Of a DNA stretch of 64,000 bases, positions 21,209 to 30,150 are shown piece by piece; the stretch's first letter is position 1, and each line of letters starts with the position of its first letter. Source of the stretch: Kribbella aluminosa (GTDB taxonomy: Bacteria > Actinomycetota > Actinomycetes > Propionibacteriales > Kribbellaceae); the NCBI RefSeq assembly GCF_017876295.1, contig NZ_JAGINT010000001.1, positions 620,001 to 684,000 of the forward strand. The letters run 5' to 3'. The notes below the pieces were generated by a model. It searched no databases. It worked only from the letters and a program-made list of their open reading frames with translations, and had not been told where the DNA came from. Made by a program: the position numbers and the translations under genes.

Positions 21209-22276
21209 CTACGCGGGCGGCGCCGTGGACTCGCGCACGATCAGCTCCGGCCGGAACAGCAGCGACTGTCCCTGCGTCGGCCCGGAGTCGTCCAGCCGGG
21301 ACCGGAGCTGCGTGAACGCGGCCGCAGCCATCTCCTTCATCGGCTGCCGGACCGTGGTCAGCGTCGGCGCGTACAGGTCCGCCAGCACGATGTCGTCGAA
21401 CCCGACCACCGACACGTCCTTGCCGACCTCGAGCCCACCGTCGCGCAGACCGCGGCAGACACCGAGCGCGCACATGTCGTTGATCGCGACGATCCCGGTC
21501 GGCGGCTCCTCCAGCGCGAGCAGTTCGGCGGCGGCGGCGCGCCCCAGCTCGGACGCCTCGACGTCGCCGAAGTCGTCGGCGTCGCCCTTGACCGGTGCGC
21601 GGACGGCCGTCGCCGGATCGATCCCGACCTGTTCGAGCGCGGCCGTGAACCCGCGGTACCGCTCCTTGCGGTTCACGCTCGCCAGCGCGCCGGACACGAA
21701 CGCCAGCCGGCGGTGCCCGAGCCCGGTCAGGTGCTGGGTGGCGAGCTGACTGCCGATCGCGTTGTCGACGCTGATGCTCACCAGCGACGCCGGATCACCC
21801 GCTTGCGACGTACGGTCGAACGCCACCAGTTGCAGCCCGCGTTCCACCAGCGGCATGACGTGCTCGAGCGACGGCAGTGACGAGCACAGCACGACGCCGT
21901 GCACGCCGTCGGCCCACAGTTCGTCGATGTAGTCGCGCTCGCGGCGGGGATCGCGCTCGGAGTTGCAGAGCAGTACGTGGTACCCCTCGGCCAGCGCCGC
22001 GGACTCCAGGTGCCGGGCGAGCGCACCCCAGAACGGGTTGCCGACCGACGGCACCACCAGCCCGATCGTGGTGGTCCGGCCGGTCCGCAGCTGCCGGGCC
22101 GCCCGATTCGGGCGGTAGCCGAGCTTGTCGATCGCGCGCTCGATCCGCTGCCGGGTCTCCGGCAGCATCCGGTGGTTGCGCCCGTTGAGCAGGTTCGACA
22201 CCGTGCTCGGCGAGACGCCCGCCTCGGTCGCGACCTGCTGGATCGTCACCTCACCAGTTCTCAATTCACCGCCCAC
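21209..22276 (-). CDS. LacI-family transcriptional regulator of the polysaccharide locus
   Basis: The protein has 355 aa. The N-terminal HTH reads VTIQQVATEAGVSPSTVSNL with hinge GYRPNRAARQLRTG; the periplasmic-binding-protein-like sensor follows, with GLVVPSVGNPFWGAL and VVGFDDIVLADLYAPTLTTV. The start may be the GTG at 22276 or a GTG at 22249, nine codons inside; neither has a clear ribosome site. It is divergent from the sugar importer, and the gap between them holds three TGCA-type sites. It probably represses the whole 22.5-37 kb locus until a sugar or oligosaccharide binds. Confidence 0.93.
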   Translation of the reverse strand: MGGELRTGEVTIQQVATEAGVSPSTVSNLLNGRNHRMLPETRQRIERAIDKLGYRPNRAARQLRTGRTTTIGLVVPSVGNPFWGALARHLESAALAEGYHVLLCNSERDPRRERDYIDELWADGVHGVVLCSSLPSLEHVMPLVERGLQLVAFDRTSQAGDPASLVSISVDNAIGSQLATQHLTGLGHRRLAFVSGALASVNRKERYRGFTAALEQVGIDPATAVRAPVKGDADDFGDVEASELGRAAAAELLALEEPPTGIVAINDMCALGVCRGLRDGGLEVGKDVSVVGFDDIVLADLYAPTLTTVRQPMKEMAAAAFTQLRSRLDDSGPTQGQSLLFRPELIVRESTAPPA

Positions 22277-22315
22277 CCGCGCATTCTGTCACCCCGTGGT
22301 TCAGCCGGCTCGCAG

Positions 22316-22463
22316 TGCAACGATGCATCAAGATTTGCCGAAAGTCCAGTTCGAGTTGATGAGAGGCGACCTCTTGACGGCGGGCGAAATCCGTTTCTAG
22401 CATGCGGTGCATCGTTGCACCAGCCTCGCATAACTGCGCCGCTCCGGCTGGTAGATCGTTGCA
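22316..22463. promoter_or_regulatory. LacI operators O1-O3 and the importer promoter
   Basis: O1 tgcaacgatgca (22316-22327) and O2 tgcatcgttgca (22408-22419) are reverse complements of one 12-nt sequence with a central CG, typical of LacI-family operators. O3 tagatcgttgca (22452-22463) keeps one half. Centres are 92 and 44 nt apart. The promoter TTGACG (22374) - N18 - TAGCAT (22398) puts O2 over the expected transcription start, so repression by roadblock and looping is inferred. Confidence 0.75.
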
Positions 22464-22498
22464 CCAGTCCCCTTCCGCAGCACCACGAAAGGCGCGCC

Positions 22499-23788
22499 AT
22501 GGAGTACACCCGCAGATCAGTCCTGACAGCCCTGGGGCTCGGCGCGGTCGCCGCCGCCACCGGGTGCTCCGCGTCGTCCGGCGGCAACAGCCAGGCTGCC
22601 GCCGACGGACCCGTCGAAGGTGAGATCACGCTGCTCACCCCGCTGTTCGAGGGCAGTTCCGGCAAGCAGCTGCTGGAGGGCAAGCTGCTGCCGGCGTTCC
22701 AGCAGAAGAACCCGAAGGTCACCGTCAAGGTCGACTACACGAACTACAGCGCCCTGAACGAGAAGCTCACCACCAGCCTGGCCGGCGGACTGATGCCGGA
22801 CGTGGTGATGCTCGGCGTCGGCTGGATCCCGCCGTTCGCCCACAAGAAGGTGCTCGCGCCGCTGCCGGACGACCTGGCCAAGCGGTACGAGTACGAGGAC
22901 CGGGTCCTCGAACCGTCCCGGTTCGACGGCAAGCTGTACGCGCTGCCGATGGTCCTGGACACCCGGATCGTGACGTACCGCAAGGACATGTTCGCCGAGG
23001 CCGGCATCAAGGCGCCGCCGAAGGACTGGGCCGAGCTGCGGGCGATGTCGAAGGAACTCGCCCGGGCGGACAGCTCCGGCAAGCTGACCCGGGTCGGGTT
23101 CGACCCGTTCTCGATCGATCTCCGGCAGTGCTGGGAGACGTTCCTGTTCGCCAACGACGGCAACCTGTTCGACGAGAGCGGGCAGCAGGTCAAGTTCGAC
23201 GACGACCGCGGCGTCGAGGCGCTGCAGCTGCTCCTGGACGTGATCAAGGACAAGTCCGCCGATTACTCGTTCAAGTCGTCCGCCGGTCAGCCGAGCACCC
23301 TGCAGCAGGGGCGGGCCGCGATGATGATGGCGAACAACTCGCTCTGGGTGCAGCTCCAGCAGCAGACCCCGGAGCTGCTCAAGGACGACAAGGTCGGCGC
23401 GTTCATCCTGGCCAACAAGGTCCCGGCGATGTTGCAGGGCGGCACGATGGTGTCCCGCTCCGCCTCGACCAAGCACCCGGCCGCGGCGCAGGCGCTGGTG
23501 GAGTTCATGGGTACACCGGAATCCATTCTGCCGACCGCCCAGCAGCGCGGCTCGGTGCCGGGCGTCCAGAACCTGCGGACCTCGGAGTACGTGAAGGAAA
23601 ACGGTTTCGTCAAGCTTGCCCTGGACAACATGAGCAAGGCCCGGTCCGAGGGCGGAACCGCCGCCTGGATGGAGATCCGGGAGAAGGTCAAGACCACGCT
23701 GGAGACCGCGGTGGTCGGCCAGAAGTCCGCGAAGGAAGCGATCGACGACCTCGCGAACCTGAGCAAGGAAGCGATCTCCCGGCTGTGA
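22499..23788 (+). CDS. Sugar ABC transporter substrate-binding lipoprotein (family 1 SBP)
   Basis: The protein has 429 aa. The N-terminus YTRRSVLTALGLGAVAAATG plus Cys is a Tat-like lipoprotein signal, so it is membrane-anchored outside the cell. The body is a typical carbohydrate SBP: EITLLTPLFEGSSGKQLLEG, PDVVMLGVGWIPPF, GKLYALPMVLDTRIV and RGSVPGVQ. It captures a saccharide, probably an oligosaccharide released by the lyases of this locus, for the two permeases that follow; the stop overlaps the next GTG (GTGA). No ATPase gene lies nearby; such importers often use a shared MsmK/MsiK-type ATPase. Confidence 0.92.
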   Translation: MEYTRRSVLTALGLGAVAAATGCSASSGGNSQAAADGPVEGEITLLTPLFEGSSGKQLLEGKLLPAFQQKNPKVTVKVDYTNYSALNEKLTTSLAGGLMPDVVMLGVGWIPPFAHKKVLAPLPDDLAKRYEYEDRVLEPSRFDGKLYALPMVLDTRIVTYRKDMFAEAGIKAPPKDWAELRAMSKELARADSSGKLTRVGFDPFSIDLRQCWETFLFANDGNLFDESGQQVKFDDDRGVEALQLLLDVIKDKSADYSFKSSAGQPSTLQQGRAAMMMANNSLWVQLQQQTPELLKDDKVGAFILANKVPAMLQGGTMVSRSASTKHPAAAQALVEFMGTPESILPTAQQRGSVPGVQNLRTSEYVKENGFVKLALDNMSKARSEGGTAAWMEIREKVKTTLETAVVGQKSAKEAIDDLANLSKEAISRL

Positions 23789-24756
23789 GCGGAACCATCG
23801 TGCCGACCGCCGAGGGCAGGTCCCGGTCCCGCAGCCGGGTGCCGGGTCCGCCCTCCCCGGCCACGGCTGCCTCGCGTCGTCAGGGTCTGGCCCGCACCCG
23901 GCGGCGGGCCGGCCTGCTGATGGTCGCGCCCGCGCTGCTGCACGCGCTGATCTGGATCGGCATCCCGCTGGTCGCCGCGGTGGTGCTGAGCTTCACGTCG
24001 TACGACGTGCTCACGCCGCCGCGGTTCACCGGGCTGCAGAACTTCCGTGACCTGGTTTCCGACAACGTTTTCCGCCGGGCCGTGCTGAACACCAGCATCT
24101 ACACGTTCTTCACGGTCCCGGTGGCGATGGGGATCGCGCTGCTGATCGCGCTGATGCTGAACACCCGGCTGGCCGGGCGGGCGATCTTCCGGACCGCGAT
24201 CTTCATCCCGCAGGTCACGGCGACGATCGCGGTGGCCCTGGTCTGGCTGTGGATCTACGACCCGCGCAGCGGCCTCGCGAACGCCGTACTGTCGTTCCTC
24301 GGTCTGGACGGGCCGGCCTGGCTGTCGTCGACGAGCTGGGCGATGCCGGCGGTGATCGTGGTCGGCGTCTGGCAGGGCATCGGGCTGAAGATGCTGATCT
24401 ACCTGGCCGCGTTGCAGAGCCTGCCGGTCGACCTCTACGAGGCGGCGTCGGTGGACGGCGCGTCCAAGGTCCGGCAGTTCTTCAGCCTCACCGTGCCGTT
24501 GTTGCGGCCGGCAACGTTCTTCGTGTTCGTGACCTCGGTGATCGGGGCGTTCCAGTCCTTCGACCAGGTGTACATCCTGACCGACGGCGGTCCGGCGAAC
24601 AGCACGACGATGATGACGTACGAGATCTACAAGTCCGCGTTCCGGGAGTTCCGGATGGGGTACGCGTGTGCGCAGAGCCTGGTGCTGTTCGCGCTGCTGC
24701 TGTTCCTGACCCTGCTGAACCGGCGGATCACCGGAGGTGACCGTGCCACCCGTTGA
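23785..24756 (+). CDS. Sugar ABC transporter permease 1
   Basis: This 323-aa protein with six membrane segments starts with GTG in a GTGA overlap. It has a basic N-terminal tail, then GLLMVAPALLHALIWIGIPL. The inner-membrane coupling loop reads EAASVDGASKVRQFFSLTVP, the EAA motif of MalF/UgpA-type permeases, which docks the ATPase. It pairs with the next gene to form the channel. Confidence 0.93.
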   Translation: MSGTIVPTAEGRSRSRSRVPGPPSPATAASRRQGLARTRRRAGLLMVAPALLHALIWIGIPLVAAVVLSFTSYDVLTPPRFTGLQNFRDLVSDNVFRRAVLNTSIYTFFTVPVAMGIALLIALMLNTRLAGRAIFRTAIFIPQVTATIAVALVWLWIYDPRSGLANAVLSFLGLDGPAWLSSTSWAMPAVIVVGVWQGIGLKMLIYLAALQSLPVDLYEAASVDGASKVRQFFSLTVPLLRPATFFVFVTSVIGAFQSFDQVYILTDGGPANSTTMMTYEIYKSAFREFRMGYACAQSLVLFALLLFLTLLNRRITGGDRATR

Positions 24757-25636
24757 CACTGCCTCAGCCGTGGCGCGGCGGGCACGCGCCGGCCGGGCCG
24801 CCCTGTACCTGGCGCTGATCGCGATCTCGCTGGTGATGATCGTGCCGTTCGTCTGGATGCTGCTGACCTCGGTGAAGACGCCGGGCGACATCGCCGCCGT
24901 ACCGCCCCGGTTGCTGCCGACGCACTGGGCCTTCGGCAACTATGTGGACGCGTTGCGGGCGGCGCCGTTCGCGACGTACGCGCGGAACAGCTTCGTGATC
25001 GCGGCGAGCCATACGCTGCTGAACGTGGTGATCGCGTCGATGGCCGGGTACGCGCTGGCCCGGTTGCGGTTCCGGGGCAGTTCGCTGATCTTCCTCGGGT
25101 TCGTCGGGGCGCTGATGATCCCGACGTACACGAAGATCCTGCCGGAGTTCCTGATCGTGCGGTTCATGCCGTTGTTCGGAGGGAACGACATCCTCGGGCA
25201 GGGCGGCACCGGGTGGCTGGACACCTGGTGGGCGCTGATCATCCCGGGCGCGGTCAGTCCGTTCTCGGTGTTCCTGTTCCGGCAGTTCTACCTGGACCTG
25301 CCGGTGGAGCTGGAGGAGGCCGCCCGGCTGGACGGCCTCGGCGAGTTCGGGATCTACGCCCGGATCATGACCCCGCTGGTGAAGCCGGCGTTCATCACGG
25401 TCGCGCTGCTCACCTTCGAGGGGTCGTGGAACAACTTCCTCTGGCCGCTGCTGGTGACCAAGAGCGACAGCCTGCGGGTGATCCAGGTCGGGCTGTCCGT
25501 GTTCCGTACCGAGAACGACACCCAGTGGGCGTTCCTGATGGCCGGGACAACGCTGGCCACCGTACCGATGGTGGTGCTGTTCCTGATCGGGCAGCGCTAC
25601 TTCGTCCAAGGGTTCGCGAACGCGGGCATCAAATGA
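24743..25636 (+). CDS. Sugar ABC transporter permease 2
   Basis: The protein has 297 aa and six membrane segments of the MalG/UgpE type, with the coupling motif EEAARLDGLGEFGIYARIM. The GTG at 24743 is preferred over 24737 because ggagg (24733-24737) sits 5 nt before it and would overlap the earlier GTG. It overlaps the end of permease 1 by 14 nt and forms its heterodimer partner. Confidence 0.92.
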   Translation: MPPVDTASAVARRARAGRAALYLALIAISLVMIVPFVWMLLTSVKTPGDIAAVPPRLLPTHWAFGNYVDALRAAPFATYARNSFVIAASHTLLNVVIASMAGYALARLRFRGSSLIFLGFVGALMIPTYTKILPEFLIVRFMPLFGGNDILGQGGTGWLDTWWALIIPGAVSPFSVFLFRQFYLDLPVELEEAARLDGLGEFGIYARIMTPLVKPAFITVALLTFEGSWNNFLWPLLVTKSDSLRVIQVGLSVFRTENDTQWAFLMAGTTLATVPMVVLFLIGQRYFVQGFANAGIK

Positions 25637-25659
25637 CACACACCTTAGGAGAACGACTG

Positions 25660-26418
25660 ATGGAACTGCAGGGGACACGTGCGCTGGTCACCGGGGCCGG
25701 GCACGGTATCGGCCGCGGTATCGCGCTCGGCCTGGCCGCGGCCGGGGCGGACGTCGTGGTGCACTACGGGAAGTCCGCGGACGCCGCCGCGCAGACGGTT
25801 TCCGACATCGAGAAACTCGGCCGGAAAGCGATTTCGGTCGGCGCCGACGTGACTTCGACGGCGGACGTCGACCGGCTGCTCGACGAGACGGCCGGATTCC
25901 TCGGCGGGCTCGACGTACTGGTCTGCAACGCCGGCCACCTGATCGGCCGGGTCAAGGTCGAGGAGATGACCGACGAGCACTACCAGCAGGTGGTGGACGT
26001 CAACCTCGGCGCGACGTTCCGGACCACGCGGGCCGCGATCCCGCAGCTGGCACAGTCGGCGAACCCGCGGATCATCACGATTGCCTCGCTCGCCGCGCAC
26101 AACGGCGGCGGTCCCGGGTCGGTGGTCTACGCGGCCGCGAAGGCCGGGATCCGCGGGTTCACCAAGGGCCTCGCGAAGGAACTCGGGCCGCGCGGCATCA
26201 CGGTGAACTCGGTCGCGCCCGGGTACATCGCGGAAACCGCGTTTCATCAAACGTTTTCCACCACGGAGGCGCAGGCGAACATGGTCGCCGGTACGCCGAT
26301 CGGCCGCGCCGGGCAGGTCGAGGACGTGGCGAACGCGGTGCGGTTCCTGGCACTGCCGGCCTCCGGGTACCTGACCGGGATCACCATCGACATCGACGGT
26401 GGCACATGGCCCCGATGA
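25660..26418 (+). CDS. Short-chain dehydrogenase/reductase (SDR), possible uronate-product reductase
   Basis: The protein has 252 aa. The ATG at 25660 follows taggag; an in-frame ATG at 25633 lacks a ribosome site. It is a classical SDR: VTGAGHGIGRGIALG (cofactor loop), VCNAG, Ser at TIASLAAHN, and the YxxxK of VVYAAAKAG. In lyase-containing loci, SDRs of this kind (KduD- or DEH-reductase-like) reduce the 4-deoxy-5-keto-uronates that lyases release. That role is inferred from the neighbours. It overlaps the next gene by ATGA. Confidence 0.88.
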   Translation: MELQGTRALVTGAGHGIGRGIALGLAAAGADVVVHYGKSADAAAQTVSDIEKLGRKAISVGADVTSTADVDRLLDETAGFLGGLDVLVCNAGHLIGRVKVEEMTDEHYQQVVDVNLGATFRTTRAAIPQLAQSANPRIITIASLAAHNGGGPGSVVYAAAKAGIRGFTKGLAKELGPRGITVNSVAPGYIAETAFHQTFSTTEAQANMVAGTPIGRAGQVEDVANAVRFLALPASGYLTGITIDIDGGTWPR

Positions 26419-28085
26419 ATCCCCCGACCGAACGCGGCGGCTGGTGGCACGAGTACGTGTGCCCGGCGCACGGTGTCGAGCTGTCGCATGTCGGCTTCGA
26501 AACCGGGCGCTTTCCGGCCGGCGGTGTTCCGTGTTCCTACGGTTGCCGGGTCGATACGCCCGCGGTGCGCGGGGCGTGGATGGTGCTCGCACATCATTTC
26601 TGGGCGCGGCGGATCCGGCTTCTCTCGTACGACGGGGGCGGCGCCGAGCTGCTCGCGTCGTACGCGCGGCTCTACCTGGACCTCACCAAGGAAGGCGAGC
26701 ACGACCAGGCGCAGGACTGGATGCAACGCGGCCGCCTGTTCCACCAGGCACTGACGGATGCGGTGTGGGGCGTCCCGATCGCGCACGCCATCCGTACGCT
26801 CGCCGACCGCTCCGTCGTCGAGCTCGACGAGACACTGCCGATGCTCGACGACATGGTTGCCGGGGCGCGGCGGGCCCGGGACGCGATGGTTGCCCAGGAC
26901 AAGTTCTCCTCGAACTACACCGCCTGGTTCAACGCTCTCGGCGCCACCGCGAGCCAGGCGGCAGCCGCCGTACGCGAAACGGAATGGGACGGCGCCGACG
27001 AATGGCTGACCGGTGAGCACGGCCAGTTCGCGCACCTGGACGCGTCGACCGGCGACGACGGCTGGGAGTGGGAAGGCAGCACGTACTACCACGGCTTCGT
27101 CCTCCGCGCGTACCTCCTGAGCCTCCGCGGCTACGACCCTTCAGCCGTCCCGGCCAGCCTGGAGACCATGATCGCGGCACTCGCCGACATCGCTACCCCC
27201 GGCGGACTCCTCCCCGCTCTCCACGACGGCCCTTACCGGCGCGTCCCGCTCGCTCTCGAATGGCTGGAGATCGCCGCCCTCGCCGGCCAGTTCACGTCGG
27301 CTGTCGACCTCAGCGCCGTCGCAGCGCACGCCCGCGCGGAGGTCGGCGCGGACTACGACGGCCTGGAGGACCGATTCGACGGCTGGTTCAGCGGGCCGCC
27401 CCGCGCCGGCGCACTCCCGGCTCGCGGGCCCGACTCCACCTACGCCGTGATCCGCACCGCCGGCATCCACGCGATCCTCGACCACGGCCCACACGGCGGA
27501 TCCCACGGCCACCACGACAAACTCGCGCTGTACCTGTACGGCTCCACCACTCCCTGGCAACCCGACCCCGGCCAGGTCCCGTACGGCCACGCCCCATGGC
27601 GCGCGCACTACAAGTCCGTCGTCTCGCACCCCACCATCCGCATCGACGGCCTCGAACCCGCCGAGGCGACCGGCACCCTGACCCGCAACGGAAACTCCAT
27701 TTCCGCAACGGTTTCCGGCTGGTACGACGGCGTCCGCGCCACGCGTGATCTGGTTGCCGCCGACAACTACCTGCTCGACATCGTCCGGGTGACTGCCGAC
27801 CGCGAGCGCGAGATCGTCCTCCAGTTCCGCCCCGACGTCGACCTGACGGTCGAGGTCGGCCCGCGCGCGACCCGCAGTACCTGGACCGGGGACGAGAAGC
27901 TCTACGGCTACCACCGCGGCGACGGCATCCCGGTCACGCGGCCCGGCCCGGGCCCGGCCGACGACCCGCAACGGACCCGGACGTGGATCGACTGGACGGT
28001 CACCGGCACCTCCGCGACCTTCTGCTCCGTGTACTCGACCGCCCCGATCGACGACGACCTCGCCGAGGTGATCACCGATGTATGA
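26415..28085 (+). CDS. Heparinase II/III-like protein 1
   Basis: This 556-aa protein has no signal peptide. The ATG at 26415 (ATGA overlap) is taken as the start; an ATG at 26406 is possible. An alpha/alpha-toroid N-terminal half (NYTAWFNALGATASQA, WEGSTYYHGFVLRAYL) precedes the beta-sandwich heparinase II/III C-terminal region with ILDHGPHGGSHGHHDKLALY, the His-rich signature of the fold. Family members are lyases on uronic-acid sugars (PL12, 15, 17, 21 and others). Apparent cytoplasmic location suggests action on imported oligosaccharides. It overlaps heparinase-like 2 by 8 nt. Confidence 0.83.
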   Translation: MNPPTERGGWWHEYVCPAHGVELSHVGFETGRFPAGGVPCSYGCRVDTPAVRGAWMVLAHHFWARRIRLLSYDGGGAELLASYARLYLDLTKEGEHDQAQDWMQRGRLFHQALTDAVWGVPIAHAIRTLADRSVVELDETLPMLDDMVAGARRARDAMVAQDKFSSNYTAWFNALGATASQAAAAVRETEWDGADEWLTGEHGQFAHLDASTGDDGWEWEGSTYYHGFVLRAYLLSLRGYDPSAVPASLETMIAALADIATPGGLLPALHDGPYRRVPLALEWLEIAALAGQFTSAVDLSAVAAHARAEVGADYDGLEDRFDGWFSGPPRAGALPARGPDSTYAVIRTAGIHAILDHGPHGGSHGHHDKLALYLYGSTTPWQPDPGQVPYGHAPWRAHYKSVVSHPTIRIDGLEPAEATGTLTRNGNSISATVSGWYDGVRATRDLVAADNYLLDIVRVTADREREIVLQFRPDVDLTVEVGPRATRSTWTGDEKLYGYHRGDGIPVTRPGPGPADDPQRTRTWIDWTVTGTSATFCSVYSTAPIDDDLAEVITDV

Positions 28086-30150
28086 CGCACGTATCGACGA
28101 GCTACGGGCCGGCCTGGACGGACGGTACGCCGCCCAGTGGCGCCGGCTCCGCGAGCAGTGCGACTGGTACCGCACCCAGACCCCGCCGACCGAGCACCCG
28201 TCCGCGAGCATCACGTACTTCGGCCCGGCCGCCGCAAACCTCGCACTCGCTTTCCGTCTCACCGGAAACGAGGGATATCGAGCCGAAGCCGCCCGCTGGA
28301 TCTCGGCCGCCATCGGTTTCCCGCACTGGGGCAAGGCGCACCTGCCGGATCACGATCTCGACGCGGGCTGGCTGCTGCACGGGCTGTCGCTGGCGTCGAC
28401 CTGGCTCGGCGACGACTTCGAGCTCGCCACCGAGCTGCGCGCCAAGCTCGAGTTGCAGGGCACCCGGCTGTACGAGTTCGCCGTCGAGTCCGAGGGCTCG
28501 TGGTGGAGTTCGTCGTACTGGCAGAACCACAACTGGATCTGCTACACGGGGCTCGCCGCGGCAGGATACGCACTCGGTCGTTCCGAGTGGACCGACCGCG
28601 CCCGGTCGAACTTCGCGACCGTGATCGAGTTGCTGCCGTCGGACGGGTCCGACATGGAGGGCGTCGTCTACTGGCGGTACGGCGTGCCGTGGCTGGCGAC
28701 GTACCTGGATCTGCTCCAGGACCAGGAAGGGCTCGACTGGTGGAACCGTTGTCCGTTCCTGGCGAACACGTTTTCCTACCGGCTGCAGCAGTGCGCGCCC
28801 GGGTTCGAGGAGAACATCGACCACGGCGACTGCCACGACCGGCGGAGCGGGCACAGCGTCGCGCTGTACCGGAAGCTCGCGGCGGCGTACCGGATCGGCG
28901 AGGCGCAATGGCTTGCGGAAACCGTTTCCGAACGTTTCTTCTGGCGGGAGGCGTACGCGAGCGGCGTGAAGCCGGGCGTGATGCCCGAGGCGTACCTGGA
29001 GCTGCTCTGGTACGACGACTCGCTGCCGCCGGTGGATCCCGCCGAGAGCGCGCCGCTGTCGGCGTACTTCCCGGACCTCGGGCTCGTCACTGCCCGCACC
29101 GGATGGGACGACGAGGCCACAATGGTGTCGTTCAAGGCGTCGCCGGGCGGCGGGCACCAGGCGTGGGAGACTTCGCACAAGTTGGACCGTGAGCGCGGCT
29201 GGGACACGTTGAGCGCCGGGCATCATCATCCGGATGCCGGGTCGTTCGTCCTGACGTCGCGGGGTGCGTTCCTGGCGGTGGACGAGGGGTACAGCAACCG
29301 CAAGCGGGCGGGGGACCACAACCTGATCCTGGTGGACGGGCACGGGTTTGCGGACGAGGACAGGTACCACGTCTACAAAGGGATCCCGTACGAGCGTCAG
29401 GCTGACCTGGTCGACGTACTCGCGGCCGACGGCATGGCCCACGCGACCGCGCGGATCGCCGCGATGTACCCACCGGAGCTGGGGATCACGCGCCTCGACC
29501 GGACCCTCGTCTTCACCCCGGCCGGCCGGATCGTCCTCCTGGACCACTGCGCCGCGGACACCCCGCGGGACTGGACGCTACTACTCCACGCCGACTGGCC
29601 GATCGAGTACGGCGAAGAGATCGCGCTCCGCTCCGGGTCGGCCCAGGCGTGGGTTCGGTTGCACACGCCGCTCGACGTAGAACCCACCATCACCGAGGTA
29701 GAAGCCAACCCGACCTCAAGCACCCCCAGCCTCCGCCTGACCCGCACCATGCACACCCTCCGCGCCACCGCCCGCCAGACCACAACCGTCACCCTCCTCA
29801 CCACCATCGAACCAACCTCCGCCCTCCACCCAACCCGACCCACCGCCCGCCTAATCCCCATAACCCAAGGCCACGCCGTCACGTTCACCGACGAAACCGT
29901 CCTACTCCCCGACACCCAAGGTCGCCTAAACGCCCATCCACTCACCGCTCCCGCTGCGGCGAGCACGGCGTCCGCCCTGCGGGCGGCAGACGAGGGGCTG
30001 GCGGACCGCCAGGCCATCACAATCGACGCAGACCAGGTGTCCCAAGCGGGCGACCACCCGTCGCCGGGCGATTGTGATGGCCTGGCGATCCGCGCCATCA
30101 TCCAAACCCCTGACCGTCGAATCACCGTCCCGGCGGAGCACACCCGATGA
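28078..30150 (+). CDS. Heparinase II/III-like protein 2 with a repeat-derived C-terminal tail
   Basis: This 690-aa protein has no signal peptide. The toroid part shows SYWQNHNWICYTGLAAAGYA and DGSDMEGVVYWRYGVPWLA; the beta part shows GHHHPDAGSFVLTSRGAFLA and AGDHNLILVDGHGF, matching heparinase II/III and related lyases. After about residue 620 the usual domain is complete. The last 70 residues (from AASTASALRAADEGL) come from a region with a 25-nt inverted repeat (30001-30093) and look like an added tail. Its partner is the preceding gene; together they probably cleave unsaturated uronate oligosaccharides. The stop overlaps the DUF624 start (ATGA). Confidence 0.83.
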   Translation: MYDARIDELRAGLDGRYAAQWRRLREQCDWYRTQTPPTEHPSASITYFGPAAANLALAFRLTGNEGYRAEAARWISAAIGFPHWGKAHLPDHDLDAGWLLHGLSLASTWLGDDFELATELRAKLELQGTRLYEFAVESEGSWWSSSYWQNHNWICYTGLAAAGYALGRSEWTDRARSNFATVIELLPSDGSDMEGVVYWRYGVPWLATYLDLLQDQEGLDWWNRCPFLANTFSYRLQQCAPGFEENIDHGDCHDRRSGHSVALYRKLAAAYRIGEAQWLAETVSERFFWREAYASGVKPGVMPEAYLELLWYDDSLPPVDPAESAPLSAYFPDLGLVTARTGWDDEATMVSFKASPGGGHQAWETSHKLDRERGWDTLSAGHHHPDAGSFVLTSRGAFLAVDEGYSNRKRAGDHNLILVDGHGFADEDRYHVYKGIPYERQADLVDVLAADGMAHATARIAAMYPPELGITRLDRTLVFTPAGRIVLLDHCAADTPRDWTLLLHADWPIEYGEEIALRSGSAQAWVRLHTPLDVEPTITEVEANPTSSTPSLRLTRTMHTLRATARQTTTVTLLTTIEPTSALHPTRPTARLIPITQGHAVTFTDETVLLPDTQGRLNAHPLTAPAAASTASALRAADEGLADRQAITIDADQVSQAGDHPSPGDCDGLAIRAIIQTPDRRITVPAEHTR
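30001..30093. repeat. 25-nt inverted repeat inside the 3' end of heparinase-like gene 2
   Basis: The arms 30001-30025 and 30069-30093 are reverse complements with one mismatch (core cgccaggccatcacaatcg). The 43-nt spacer holds further short G/C symmetry. The element is translated. It resembles a small palindromic insertion (REP/MITE-like) rather than ordinary coding sequence. Confidence 0.75.
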
